Source: Peribacillus sp. FSL H8-0477
Lineage (GTDB): Bacteria > Bacillota > Bacilli > Bacillales > DSM-1321
Assembly (NCBI RefSeq): GCF_038002765.1
Contig: NZ_JBBODE010000001.1
Span: forward strand, 1,674,001-1,738,000
Length of the DNA stretch: 64,000 bases
Direction: 5' to 3'
The notes below the pieces were generated by a model. It had not been told where the DNA came from and did not search any database. It saw only the letters and a program-made list of their open reading frames with translations. The position numbers and the translations under genes were made by a program. The stretch's first letter is position 1. Each line of letters begins with the position of its first letter. This document shows positions 27,657 to 37,182 of the stretch, one piece after another.

Positions 27657-27989
27657 ATGAACATTATTTTTCGGTTTTTAATAAGCGGCCTCATTCTTCT
27701 CATCATTGATTGGCTTCTTGATTCAATATCTATTGCCTCATATGGGACTGCTTTACTTGCTGTTTTCTTACTCAGCATTATGAATTTACTCGTTAAGCCC
27801 TTTCTCCATCTTATTTCTTTGCCCATTACGATTTTAACTTTCGGATTGTTTTCATTTGTGATTAACGCACTTACCTTCTATATAACGGCTTTCTTTATTG
27901 ATGGGTTTGTCATCTCCTCTTTTTGGGGTGCACTTATTGGTTCAATTTTGTTAGGATTTACGCAAGGTCTGCTTACAAAAAAGGAGTAA
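27657..27989 (+). CDS. YvlD-like (phage holin 4_2 family) membrane protein
   Basis: 110 residues with four membrane segments. The NLLVKPFLHLISLPITILTFGLFSFVINALTFY stretch is the signature of the phage-holin-4_2/YvlD family, small membrane proteins often found in envelope-stress operons. The ATG has a TGGAGGA site. No PspC or similar partner follows here. Confidence 0.85.
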   Translation: MNIIFRFLISGLILLIIDWLLDSISIASYGTALLAVFLLSIMNLLVKPFLHLISLPITILTFGLFSFVINALTFYITAFFIDGFVISSFWGALIGSILLGFTQGLLTKKE

Positions 27990-28032
27990 CACCCATTTAT
28001 TCATCTGTTTTCAAAAAAAAGAAAGAGGTAAC

Positions 28033-28167
28033 TTGTCATATTTCAAGCGTATTCTTATAGTATTAGCCGTCGCTATAGGTGGTTTTACTTCTTCAGGATA
28101 TATTGTTGGTCAACCCGTATCAGATTCTACTGTCATTACGAATCATTATCCTAACCAATCCAGCTAA
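28033..28167 (+). CDS. Small hypothetical secreted or membrane protein (44 residues), doubtful
   Basis: Short frame with TTG start at 28033 and GAAAGAGG upstream. It begins MSYFKRILIVLAVAIGGFTS, a plausible signal or membrane segment, and ends in a polar tail NHYPNQSS. I know of no family. It could also be a remnant of a longer gene, as frames after it are closed. Confidence 0.35.
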   Translation: MSYFKRILIVLAVAIGGFTSSGYIVGQPVSDSTVITNHYPNQSS

Positions 28168-28440
28168 TATGATTTTTATTCAGGTTCCGCCTGAACGCAG
28201 AGCCGAATTTGGGCGGGAATACAAGATATAGATTAGTCCCTTTGATACACCTGCTTCCATTCATTACCCATCATAATTATGGAAGTACAGTTACTTAAAG
28301 GTGCTCGCTTTACAAACGATATTTAACAGGCTATCATTACTTATGTTAATTTCGAATATTGTAAAAAATGGAGACATGTAATCCAGGAATTAATAACTCT
28401 ATTACATCCATGATACTACGGAAGAAAAGGTGAAGAACAC
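28168..28440. other. Intergenic region upstream of the amino acid permease
   Basis: No gene or recognised riboswitch. A GC-richer stretch around 28185-28225 could be the end of a decayed gene. Nothing else is seen. Confidence 0.4.
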
Positions 28441-29808
28441 ATGCAGAATACTAAAGAAGATCCTCAACTACAAAGGGGGCTTGAAGAACGGCATATTACA
28501 CTAATGTCGCTTGGTGCTGCCATAGGCGTTGGCCTGTTTCTCGGATCCGCTTCTGCAATCAAGCTTGCTGGACCAGGAATTATCGTTTCTTATGCCATTG
28601 GCGGATTTATCATTTACTTGGTCATGAGAGCATTAGGAGAAATGGCCATAAAAAATCCCGTAGCAGGCTCATTCAGCCGATATGCACGAGATTACATAGG
28701 TCCATTTGCGGGTTATATCACAGGATGGAATTATTGGTTTTTATGGATTGTTACCTGTATGGCAGAGATTACGGCTGTAGGTATCTATATGCAGTTTTGG
28801 TTTCCAGATACCCCACAATGGGCTTGGGCTCTTGCTGCCTTACTTATTATGACAACCGTTAATTTTCTTTCTGTCAAAGCATATGGAGAATTAGAATACT
28901 GGTTTGCCTTAATTAAGATTATTACTATCGTCTTAATGATTATCGTAGGTTTCGGTATGATTTTCTTTGGTCTTGGTAATGGTGGAGATGCAATTGGTTT
29001 TGCTAATCTCTTTGAACATGGCGGTTTCTTACCTAATGGTGTTACAGGTCTCATTATGTCTTTCCAAATGGTTATGTTCGCTTATTTAGGAATTGAAATG
29101 CTTGGAGTTACTGCAGGAGAAGTAAAGAATCCTGAGAAAAACTTAAAACGAGCAATTAATACCGTCTTTTATCGTATTATGATTTTTTACGTTCTCTCTC
29201 TAACTGTCATCCTATCGATTTATCCATGGGATGCTATAACGGGACAAAATAGTCCATTTGTTTTAACCTTTGAAAAAATAGGGATTCCAGGTGCTGCTGG
29301 CATTGTTCAGTTTGTTGTTCTAACTGCTGCACTATCGTCATGCAACAGCGGAATTTTCAGCACGGCTAGAATGCTGTTCAATTTGGCTCAGCAAGGCGAG
29401 TCTCCGAAACAATTTCAGCGTACAACTAAGTCTGGCGTACCAGGTATAGCGATTATTGTCTCAGCAATCGTTCTCTTGTTCGGTGTTTATTTAAATTATA
29501 TCGTTTCGGATAAGGTATTTGGCTATGTCACTAGTGTTGCAACTTTTGGAGCCCTTTGGACATGGGGAACTATTCTCATCACACAGTTAAAATCACGTAA
29601 GATTATGAGTAAACAAGATTTAAACAGGCTGCAATTCAAAATGCCGCTATTTCCCTTGACCTCATACGTTGCACTTGCATTCTTACTGTTTGTAACAGTT
29701 GTACTAGCTTTTTCTCCTGTCACACGGATTGCCTTAATTGTAGGTCCTCTCTGGCTTGGATTTTTGACTATCATTTATTTTGCCAGCGGCCTTCATAAAC
29801 GCAATTAA
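28441..29808 (+). CDS. Amino acid permease (AAT/AapA-ProY type)
   Basis: 455 residues with twelve membrane helices. The opening RGLEERHITLMSLGAAIGVGLFLGSASAIKLAGPG and the GWNYWFLWIVTCMAEITA and FAYLGIEMLGVTAGEVKNPEKN segments place it in the AAT branch of the APC superfamily (AapA, ProY, GabP-like). It imports an amino acid such as alanine, glycine or proline by proton symport; the substrate is not determined by the sequence. RBS AAAAGGTG precedes the ATG. Monocistronic. Confidence 0.88.
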   Translation: MQNTKEDPQLQRGLEERHITLMSLGAAIGVGLFLGSASAIKLAGPGIIVSYAIGGFIIYLVMRALGEMAIKNPVAGSFSRYARDYIGPFAGYITGWNYWFLWIVTCMAEITAVGIYMQFWFPDTPQWAWALAALLIMTTVNFLSVKAYGELEYWFALIKIITIVLMIIVGFGMIFFGLGNGGDAIGFANLFEHGGFLPNGVTGLIMSFQMVMFAYLGIEMLGVTAGEVKNPEKNLKRAINTVFYRIMIFYVLSLTVILSIYPWDAITGQNSPFVLTFEKIGIPGAAGIVQFVVLTAALSSCNSGIFSTARMLFNLAQQGESPKQFQRTTKSGVPGIAIIVSAIVLLFGVYLNYIVSDKVFGYVTSVATFGALWTWGTILITQLKSRKIMSKQDLNRLQFKMPLFPLTSYVALAFLLFVTVVLAFSPVTRIALIVGPLWLGFLTIIYFASGLHKRN

Positions 29809-29810
29809 TA

Positions 29811-29846
29811 AAGAAAACCCGCTTCAGCAGAAGCGGGTTTTCTTTA
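29811..29846. terminator. Bidirectional terminator, permease and DUF4349 genes
   Basis: Perfect arms AAGAAAACCCGCTTC and GAAGCGGGTTTTCTT around AGCA. It serves the two convergent genes. Confidence 0.92.
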
Positions 29847-30734
29847 TTAATTTTTTCGTCTTCTCCTATTCCATATAACCAGCCATGTAATTCCGCCTAA
29901 AATAACTAGTATGGGTAGATTACCAATGATAAAAACGATTAGCCACGATCCTGCAGCAAGGATATAGTTTGTACTTTCAGCAAGTTGTTTTTTTGTTTTA
30001 TCCCATGTATCTAAATTTTTATTGCTTACTTCTGGAACTACTACGCCATTTTGAATGAGCTGTAATGATACTGTAGCATATGCGGTTTGATTTTCGAGGT
30101 ATTTCATTTTCCCCGTTACTACTTCTAATTCTTCTTGAACCTGAGCAAGATCAGCTGAGATTTTTAATAAATCCTCAGTCTTTTTAGCTTGTTTCATAAA
30201 TTCAAGCAATCTTGCTTCTACGACACGTTTTGACTTCAGTGTCGATTCTAAGTCCACATATTGTTCCGTTACATCCTGTCCCGTAACCGTTCTGCTCAAA
30301 ACCTTTGCTGCTTCACCTTCTGTATCATGTAAAAAATCTTGAAAATATTCTTCGGGGATTCGGACGATAGTCGACCCACTCATTTCTTCTTCCATTTCTT
30401 CCTCATGTGATAGTGTCGATTCAACAATATATCCTCCATACTGTTCTACCTTTTTTTCTATCCATCTGCTTGTTTTCTCTAGACTTTTTATTTTTAAGTA
30501 TAATTCAGCCTGGTGAATGACCATCCGTTCAGATTCAATCTTTTCTCCCTCTTTGGCGGACTTATCTTCAGTCTCGGAACTAGTGTCTGCTTCATTGTTA
30601 GAGAGTGTATCATTTTTAGAAATTTTGTTCTCACCCGAATCCTTCGACCCCTTTGCAGGGTCATTACTACATCCCAGCAAGAGTATAGAAAGGCACATAA
30701 GGACCGTTATTAAAAATATGGACTTTTTCAGCAT
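29847..30734 (-). CDS. DUF4349-domain lipoprotein
   Basis: 295 residues. Signal peptide with lipobox LLGC (Cys about 22), an acidic low-complexity linker (about 24-68), the DUF4349 domain (MVIHQAELYLKIKSLE... VRIPEEYFQDFL ... GQDVTEQYVDLESTLKSKR) with a coiled-coil segment (about 175-215), and a C-terminal membrane helix with basic tail RRRRKN. It is anchored at both ends. The function is unknown. GGAGGG lies before the ATG. Confidence 0.9.
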   Translation of the reverse strand: MLKKSIFLITVLMCLSILLLGCSNDPAKGSKDSGENKISKNDTLSNNEADTSSETEDKSAKEGEKIESERMVIHQAELYLKIKSLEKTSRWIEKKVEQYGGYIVESTLSHEEEMEEEMSGSTIVRIPEEYFQDFLHDTEGEAAKVLSRTVTGQDVTEQYVDLESTLKSKRVVEARLLEFMKQAKKTEDLLKISADLAQVQEELEVVTGKMKYLENQTAYATVSLQLIQNGVVVPEVSNKNLDTWDKTKKQLAESTNYILAAGSWLIVFIIGNLPILVILGGITWLVIWNRRRRKN

Positions 30735-30867
30735 TGTTCGTCCCTCCTACCTTTATTACATGTAAGACGTCTTAAAAAGTAGGAAGGTTACAAGATAACA
30801 GATAAAATGTTTAAGTTTCAGTAAGAAGGTAAAAATAAACTATTACTTTAAGAAAGTGGTGTTGCAT

Positions 30868-31359
30868 TTGACTCTTCTAACTGTAAATGGCGAAACGGAT
30901 ATTCAAAGATTAATCAAAAATATCTTGATTCCAATTGTTGGTGGTTCATTAGTCGGAATATTGGCTACAAGAAAGGCGAAAGAAAAATACCGAAAGCTGG
31001 ATACACCCTCATACTCTCCTCCTTCTTGGGTATTTCCTGTCGCATGGACTGGTCTGTATACCACAATGGGAATAGCTCGATACCGAGTATCTTTAAAAGA
31101 AAAACAAGAATCTCTCCCTGAATCTGCTCCCCTGTACAATGTGCAGCTTGGGCTGAACTTCCTCTGGTCCTTCCTGTTCTTTAGATGGGGACTACGCGGT
31201 ACAGCATTTATTGAGATGGCGATTATGCTCTCGCTGATTACGATTACTTCCTATAAATACTATCAACGAGATAAAATAGCCGGTGCCCTAATGATTCCGT
31301 ATATTGGCTGGGTTACCTATGCACTTGGATTAAATTACTCTATTTGGCAAAAAAACTAA
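30868..31359 (+). CDS. TspO/MBR-family tryptophan-rich membrane protein
   Basis: About 163 residues with five helices. The conserved PSYSPPSWVFPVAWTGLYTTMGIA segment is the TspO signature, with LGLNFLWSFLFFRWG and GWVTYALGLNYSIW after it. TspO proteins bind porphyrins and related ligands; the physiological role varies. The start is unsure: TTG at 30868 (GTGGTG upstream), TTG at 30862 and GTG at 30856 are all in frame. Divergent from the DUF4349 gene. Confidence 0.88.
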   Translation: MTLLTVNGETDIQRLIKNILIPIVGGSLVGILATRKAKEKYRKLDTPSYSPPSWVFPVAWTGLYTTMGIARYRVSLKEKQESLPESAPLYNVQLGLNFLWSFLFFRWGLRGTAFIEMAIMLSLITITSYKYYQRDKIAGALMIPYIGWVTYALGLNYSIWQKN

Positions 31360-31360
31360 A

Positions 31361-31393
31361 AAAATCTCCCGGTCCTAAGACGGGAGATTTTCG
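31361..31393. terminator. Bidirectional terminator between tspO and the nucleotidase
   Basis: Perfect arms AAAATCTCCCG and CGGGAGATTTT with T-runs on both strands. Confidence 0.9.
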
Positions 31394-31400
31394 GTTCACC

Positions 31401-33710
31401 TTATTTAGCTGTTAAATTGAATTTATAGATGCCAAATCCTTTTTCATTTAACTTATTAGTGTAAGAGATTTTACTATTTTCCGTTAAATACGCTGCTCCA
31501 TTTGGCGACGAAGTGAAACTTACATTTACTTGGCTGTTTATTGGCGCTATCGACCAGTTATTATCGGCCGTTGGATTAATTTCTTTTACTTCAGTAATAT
31601 AATCCATTAAAATTTGACGATTTTCATCAGCTGAATCTACGATATATTCTTTGTCTTTAATAGGGAAGTTACCGCCCCCTGAAGCTCGGTAATTATTCGT
31701 AATTACAATAAAATCTTGATTAAGATCTAATGCTTTTCCATCATAGGTTAAGTTTGTAATCCGGTTAGCATCAGACACCTTCAAACCTTTTTCATCATAA
31801 CGAGCCGGTTTAGTCACGTCAATTTGATAAGAAACTCCATCTATCACATCGAAGTTATACACAGCGAACTTATCATTCAGCAGCGTTTGTTCTTCTGTTT
31901 GACTCGGGTCAATTTTATTAAATTTGCCCGCTGACATCTCCAGCCATTCCTTTACTGACGCTCCTTTAATCTTTATTGCTTTGAGTGTATTATCATATAA
32001 ATAAAGATCTCCAGCACTGCGAATGGTTAAGTCGCCTTTCTTGATTTCCGTAAATTCTTCTACACCATTCCGTCCCGCCTTAAATGGTGCCCCGACTGAT
32101 AGAATCGGTAAATTACTATATTCAGGACGGGTGGTTTTAATATATTTCTCCACGTACCATTTTTGAGCACTTGTTACAACCTGAATAGAAGGGTCATCCT
32201 GAACAAGTGCAAAATAACTGTGAATCGGAGCTGTCGTTGTACCGATTGGTGTATTCACATAGGCAACTGTTGCTTTATGATCGGCTGTAACTGCCTTTAC
32301 GACAGCAGGATCTTCAACTGCTTTAAAACCAGTTGCCTTGTCATTAATTACTCGTGTAGACGATTGTGAATTAACGACTTCCCATTTTCCCTTAACAACT
32401 TGCAAGTTTAGGTCAATTAACCCAAGATTACTGCCCCCATATCCTGCTTGAACCGCTGGGACACCATTAATGGTTCCCTTTGCATTATCAACTCCAGGAA
32501 GAACCTTTCCTTCACTGTCTTTAAATAAGGCATCCAATGACTTTTCATCTGCTGCTGGAAATACCTTATGTGTATGTGAGAAAGTAATCGCGTCAATTTC
32601 TTTTACCTTACTAAGATAATAAATAACATCATCTGTAACAGAAATATCACTGTTAAAACCAGAATGGGCAAGGGCAATGACTACATCAGCACCCTTTTTC
32701 TTCATTTCAGGAACGTATTTGTTTGCGCTTTCAACAATTCCCTTGGCTACAACTTTGCCATCAAGGTTTGCCTTATCCCAATCCATGATTTGCGGTGGAA
32801 CAAACCCGATATATCCGACCTTAACCGTTTTACGAGCGCCGCTTTCATCGTAAACTGTTTTATTCACAATTTTATATGGCGTGTACATATTCTTATCATT
32901 TTTAGGATTGTTGTCTTTATCCTTCACATATACATTCGCATTCACATATGGGAAATTCGCATCATTAACGGCTTCCTTTAGATAGTCGAGGCCGTAATTA
33001 AATTCATGATTTCCGAATGTCGCCATATCATAACCAAGCTGATTCATAGCCTTATAAACAGGATGAACTTCTCCTTTTTTCAATGGCTCAACAGTTGCTT
33101 TATATGTACCAAGCGGAGTTCCTTGGATTAGATCGCCATTGTCTACCAAGACACTATTTTTCACTTCTTTTCTAGCTTCTTTTATTAGGGTAGCTGTTTT
33201 TGCAAAACCAACAGTGTCAGAGACAGCATCTTTATAATAATCGTATCCTAAAAGATTCGTATGAACATCCGTTGTTTCCATAATACGAAGTGTCACTGGA
33301 GCATTATTAACGGGCTTGGCCAGACTGCTTCCAAAGTTCTTAAAGTTTCCATTATACTTGCTGACAACGGACACTTTTACCCAATATTCAGGGTTTGAAG
33401 CATTAAATGATACGGTAAACTTCTCTGCTTTTTTAATATCCGTTTCCACTGCTGTTTGGGTAACTGGGGTTGTCCCATTGATAAGTTGAAATACCACTGT
33501 TTCTAACCCTTTATTCCCTTTTCCAGGCGTTACGGTAACAGAAGCTTTGATACCTTTTTTATAGTCAACACTAGGTGCCGAAATAGTAAAGGGATCTTTC
33601 GATTTTACTGTCTTCGCTTCCGTATTCGCTGGAAACGTAAATTGTGCTGTTGTCAGACCAATAGCTAAAGAAGTTAGGAAAATTTTTTTCCCATTGCTTA
33701 TAAATGACAT
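31401..33710 (-). CDS. Secreted 2',3'-cyclic-nucleotide 2'-phosphodiesterase / 5'-nucleotidase family protein
   Basis: About 769 residues. Signal peptide about 1-33. After an N-terminal beta-rich domain (about 40-140) comes the metallophosphatase domain: METTDVHTNLLGYDYY, DNGDLIQGTPLG, TFGNHEFNYGLDYL, and FSHTHKVFP, holding the metal ligands; then the 5'-nucleotidase C-terminal domain (ITNNYRASGGGNFP). It resembles YfkN/CpdB, enzymes that recover nucleosides and phosphate outside the cell. ATG at 33710 is set by the AGGGGAG site; a GTG at 33719 is too close to it. Monocistronic. Confidence 0.9.
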   Translation of the reverse strand: MSFISNGKKIFLTSLAIGLTTAQFTFPANTEAKTVKSKDPFTISAPSVDYKKGIKASVTVTPGKGNKGLETVVFQLINGTTPVTQTAVETDIKKAEKFTVSFNASNPEYWVKVSVVSKYNGNFKNFGSSLAKPVNNAPVTLRIMETTDVHTNLLGYDYYKDAVSDTVGFAKTATLIKEARKEVKNSVLVDNGDLIQGTPLGTYKATVEPLKKGEVHPVYKAMNQLGYDMATFGNHEFNYGLDYLKEAVNDANFPYVNANVYVKDKDNNPKNDKNMYTPYKIVNKTVYDESGARKTVKVGYIGFVPPQIMDWDKANLDGKVVAKGIVESANKYVPEMKKKGADVVIALAHSGFNSDISVTDDVIYYLSKVKEIDAITFSHTHKVFPAADEKSLDALFKDSEGKVLPGVDNAKGTINGVPAVQAGYGGSNLGLIDLNLQVVKGKWEVVNSQSSTRVINDKATGFKAVEDPAVVKAVTADHKATVAYVNTPIGTTTAPIHSYFALVQDDPSIQVVTSAQKWYVEKYIKTTRPEYSNLPILSVGAPFKAGRNGVEEFTEIKKGDLTIRSAGDLYLYDNTLKAIKIKGASVKEWLEMSAGKFNKIDPSQTEEQTLLNDKFAVYNFDVIDGVSYQIDVTKPARYDEKGLKVSDANRITNLTYDGKALDLNQDFIVITNNYRASGGGNFPIKDKEYIVDSADENRQILMDYITEVKEINPTADNNWSIAPINSQVNVSFTSSPNGAAYLTENSKISYTNKLNEKGFGIYKFNLTAK

Positions 33711-33788
33711 GTTGCACACTCCCCTAATAATTTGAAATACAAGAATACTATACCATAAATATTTTACTTTTAATTAGAATTATTTTCT

Positions 33789-34256
33789 TTATTTATCGGC
33801 GAGGCCTCTATCAATAAAATTTGCAGAAACCGGTTTCATTTCCATTTCTCTTGCCCATATGGAAAGCTGGCCAATATGATGAATTTCATGAACGATAATA
33901 TGACGTATGATTTCACCTTTTGTAAAAGATTGATTAAGCCATGAGGCATAAACCATCTGGTTTTCTATATCATGCGTCCATTCGCTAAGATATTCTCTAT
34001 ATTCCTGCTGGAGTTTGTTCGAAAGATCCTCAATCTCATCAATGGTGTAGTAGGAAGCCAAATCAATTTCAATATCCAGTTTTCCCATATACGCCCGGAC
34101 CCAGCTGTATTCCACATCAATAATATGAAGAAGAGTTAACCGAAAACTCCCCATGCCCCCAGCCCGTTCCTTAGTCAGCTCTGATGCAGATATGCCGCGG
34201 CACCACTGAAGCCACTCCTCTCGAACCTGCCAATTGTACTGAAATAACATGTGCAC
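33789..34256 (-). CDS. DinB-family protein
   Basis: About 155 residues, four-helix bundle. The putative metal His residues are in LLHIIDVEYSW and IIVHEIHHIGQ, the DinB signature. DinB/YfiT-like enzymes include bacillithiol- and mycothiol-dependent transferases, but this member has no specific assignment. GTG at 34256 is about nine bases from AAAGGG; ATG codons at 34265 and 34250 are alternatives. Confidence 0.82.
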   Translation of the reverse strand: MHMLFQYNWQVREEWLQWCRGISASELTKERAGGMGSFRLTLLHIIDVEYSWVRAYMGKLDIEIDLASYYTIDEIEDLSNKLQQEYREYLSEWTHDIENQMVYASWLNQSFTKGEIIRHIIVHEIHHIGQLSIWAREMEMKPVSANFIDRGLADK

Positions 34257-34316
34257 ACCATTCATCCCTTTCTATCTGATTCAACTTAACGTGCAAGAAA
34301 CATATTCCCCCGACTC

Positions 34317-35435
34317 TTAAACCCGTACTGGAGAAATGATATGCAGTAAGGAATCATCTCCGAAAGGTGTAATAAGAATGGGCCGCATCGTACCTCCAAA
34401 ACGAAGAATTGTTTCTGTGGTATGTATGGTCTTTAATGCATCAGTCATGAATACTCCATTGAAGGTTATTTTCAAATCCAGCTCATTCTTAATACTGTGC
34501 ATCATTTGTCTTTCAGAGATTTCTCCCAACTCTGCAGAAGCGGATACTAATAACAGTTCTGTCTTGGAGTTAATGATTAATTGGATCGTGTGATTCCTGC
34601 TGGAAGCTACAAAACTTGCCCGCTCTATCCCTTCCAAAAAACTTTTAGTAGATACGCTTATTTCTGTCTGGTGTTCTTTTGGAATCAACATGCTTACATC
34701 AGGGTAGTTTCCCTCAACCAATCGAAAATACATTGTGATGGTTTTTATTTGAAAAATCATATAGCTGTCTGTGAAAAAGATTGAAACATCTGATTCAGCT
34801 TGATCGAGTATTCTTATTAATGCGTTTATCCCTTTGTTTGGGAGGATGACTGAACACCTTATACCTTGGTTAGCTATTTGCAGCCGTTTACTGGCTAATC
34901 TATGTGAATTCGTTGCCGCACACGTAATCTCCCCCTCACTGATACTCATGTTTATACCGCACAAAATTGGCTTTGTTCCATTTTTAGCTGCTGCAAATGC
35001 CGTTTGTTTAAACAGGGCACTAATTTCACTTTTTTTGAGTGTAATAGCCTGAACAGCTTCCATCTTGGGCAGCTCTGGGTAGTCGTCTGGATTTAGTCCA
35101 TTTAGACGAAGGTTGATATCACCAGAAGTTATCTCGATATGAAAATTACTAAGTCCTTTAACGTTTATTATTTCAGGTAATTTTTTCATTATGTCTAAAA
35201 ATAATTTTGCAGGAAGCAGTACATATCCCTCTTCAATTAATAATAAATCATCCGAACACACAGGGATTACTTGTTTCATTATGATGTCCGAATTACTCCC
35301 TACTAATGTCAGGTTTCTACTTGAAACAACGAGCAGTATTCCTGATAAGACCGGATTTACCGTTTGATTAGCTGTCATTCCACTTATATCCGTTGCTGCT
35401 TTAATGAATAAATCTCGTTTTATGACGAACTCCAT
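34317..35435 (-). CDS. DNA polymerase III beta subunit (sliding clamp) paralogue
   Basis: About 372 residues covering all three clamp domains. Features are FVIKRDLFIKAATDIS, LNGLNPDDYPELPK, TNSHRLASKRL, VVEGNYPD-like RLVEGNYPDVSMLIP, and the C-terminus MRPILITPFGDDSLLHIISPVRV, as in DnaN. It is clearly diverged from the standard Bacillus DnaN and is not beside dnaA or recF, so I take it as a second clamp gene. ATG at 35435 has AAGGAGAA upstream; the open frame continues to 35489. Its neighbours are DinB and a cupin gene. Confidence 0.88.
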   Translation of the reverse strand: MEFVIKRDLFIKAATDISGMTANQTVNPVLSGILLVVSSRNLTLVGSNSDIIMKQVIPVCSDDLLLIEEGYVLLPAKLFLDIMKKLPEIINVKGLSNFHIEITSGDINLRLNGLNPDDYPELPKMEAVQAITLKKSEISALFKQTAFAAAKNGTKPILCGINMSISEGEITCAATNSHRLASKRLQIANQGIRCSVILPNKGINALIRILDQAESDVSIFFTDSYMIFQIKTITMYFRLVEGNYPDVSMLIPKEHQTEISVSTKSFLEGIERASFVASSRNHTIQLIINSKTELLLVSASAELGEISERQMMHSIKNELDLKITFNGVFMTDALKTIHTTETILRFGGTMRPILITPFGDDSLLHIISPVRV

Positions 35436-35521
35436 AGCATTCTCCTTAATCGAAAGACTTTTCTGACTACTTACAGTATACAGGAACAAACGTTCTGAAT
35501 ATAGACATTTCTTTTACGAGT

Positions 35522-35872
35522 TCATTTCTTTTTCATAAATACAGCCGGTTCTAATGTTTCGGCTTCTATGACAATGGCCATCATACCTGTTTCGCTGATT
35601 GTTTCATGTCCCTCCCCTTTTTCCCAGAACACCGCATCACCAGTTGTTACCACAGATTCCCCGCTGATACCACGTACGCACCCTTCCCCCTGCACTACAA
35701 GAAGTAATTGCGGTACGACCGCTTTGTGATAACCAATGATTCCACCCTCAGCCAGATGCATGCAGTTTATGCGTACTTCAGCCTTTGTATTGAGTATTTT
35801 CGTCATAATAAATGTCGAATCAAAGTGGTTAATTACTTGACCAACCTTTTTACCAAAAGTAAATATCTCCAA
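35522..35872 (-). CDS. Cupin-domain protein
   Basis: About 116 residues with a single cupin fold: HLAEGGIIGYHKAVVPQLLLVVQGEGCVRG (motif 1, with His in place) and TTGDAVFWEKGEGHETIS (motif 2). The start is the TTG at 35872 with GGAGGGG five bases upstream; the frame runs further to 35926 without a ribosome site. The ligand is unknown; the first motif has one clear metal His plus another in motif 2. It may share a transcript with cotH, which lies 59 bases upstream. Confidence 0.8.
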   Translation of the reverse strand: MEIFTFGKKVGQVINHFDSTFIMTKILNTKAEVRINCMHLAEGGIIGYHKAVVPQLLLVVQGEGCVRGISGESVVTTGDAVFWEKGEGHETISETGMMAIVIEAETLEPAVFMKKK

Positions 35873-35931
35873 AATTACCCCTCCATTCAACCGGTTAACA
35901 CATCCAATATAAACCAATTTTATCATTCAAT

Positions 35932-37017
35932 CTAGTCGAGTTGATTTAAATTCTGGTATATATAGTGTGCTCGATTGACGATAAATCGTGATATAACTTC
36001 TGGTTCTTTATCAAAAGAGGAGAGGTTGTTTTTTAAATATGGGTCGTTAAGGACATACGGTCGAATCATTTGAAAGGTCTCATCGATACGAGGCATTAAA
36101 TATTCAAGAGTAAACTGGCTCTTTAACACTTCAAAAAGAAGCGTCTGATATTGTTTGCGGTAGGTATCTACATCCAAAATCCGAGCTGTTAAGGTATTAA
36201 ATCCTTGAATGCGTACATAATCCGGCGGCATGTTTCTTCCATCAACGTCCCTTCCCCAGGTGGCATCAAAATCCCATGGGATGATTTCGAACTGAAGTGT
36301 TTCCGCATTTAAATACAAGGCATAGTTATGAACAAATCCATCAAAATTCTGCGTAAGAACAATTCCAGTAAGCCACTTAAGATATTTCTCAACATTGAGA
36401 TATTGTCGAATTTCCTTTTCAAATGCTGCCCTTGGAATCGTATTTATCCGAATAATAAATTCCTGCAGATAGTGTTCATCCTGAGTAATTCCACACTTCG
36501 TTTCGTAACCATGTATGAGCGAGTCCTTAACCCCTTTATCTAAGTCACTAATGAGTGAGAAATTAGCATCATCATTTACTGCATAGAAAACAGCTCCTTT
36601 TGGCAGGCCTCTATTTGCGAGAAAAAATTCATCTACAGATTCAAGTTCTAAATAGATCCCTTGGTTTTTACCGTTTAATTTAAGTGAAATATAGCGTGAG
36701 CGAGGTGACAAGATGCCCAGTTCTGCAAAGAAATCCAATGACAATTTATTTCGTAAAAGAGAAATGTCATTGTATTCCGCATTAATATGAACTTCATTGG
36801 CATTGCTGTAGGTACTCGGACTGCGGAACACTACGTGGTACGATTTTTTTTTGAAATCTCGTATATGAGAGCCCCGGTAAGAAAGATGAATCTCCAGTTT
36901 CAGTTTGTTTATTATTAACACAGCCGGTACTAGGTCATCACACCAAATATCCTTATGAAGTTTCTTTACATTTTTCGGATGAATATCAAATTTATACTCA
37001 ATTATCTTGTCATCCAT
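35932..37017 (-). CDS. cotH: CotH-family spore coat kinase
   Basis: 361 residues. Kinase-like motifs of CotH are visible: the nucleotide-binding segment SYRGSHIRDFKKKSYHVVF (Lys pair), the catalytic region TQNFDGFVHNYALYLN, and metal-binding IIPWDFDATWG. CotH phosphorylates Ser residues of repetitive coat proteins such as CotG and CotB during spore coat assembly. The next gene, divergent across a 165-bp gap, codes for a Ser/Arg/Lys-rich protein, the same arrangement as cotH-cotG in B. subtilis. GGGAG precedes the ATG. Confidence 0.9.
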   Translation of the reverse strand: MDDKIIEYKFDIHPKNVKKLHKDIWCDDLVPAVLIINKLKLEIHLSYRGSHIRDFKKKSYHVVFRSPSTYSNANEVHINAEYNDISLLRNKLSLDFFAELGILSPRSRYISLKLNGKNQGIYLELESVDEFFLANRGLPKGAVFYAVNDDANFSLISDLDKGVKDSLIHGYETKCGITQDEHYLQEFIIRINTIPRAAFEKEIRQYLNVEKYLKWLTGIVLTQNFDGFVHNYALYLNAETLQFEIIPWDFDATWGRDVDGRNMPPDYVRIQGFNTLTARILDVDTYRKQYQTLLFEVLKSQFTLEYLMPRIDETFQMIRPYVLNDPYLKNNLSSFDKEPEVISRFIVNRAHYIYQNLNQLD

Positions 37018-37182
37018 TTGAAAACTCCCTTACTGCTTTTCTTTATTCGTATGAGGGAATTTAACAAATACAACTATCAATATATTATTATTTTTTGAAC
37101 CTCAGCTTTTGCCTTACTCATTGTTAAGACAGGCTGCGTATAGTAGTATGTGGCAATTTTTAAAAAAATGGAGGTTATTTTT

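Noticed and set aside
28168-28440. Possible riboswitch before the amino acid permease
   Set aside because: No T-box, lysine, glycine or other known riboswitch motif and no terminator/antiterminator pair was seen.
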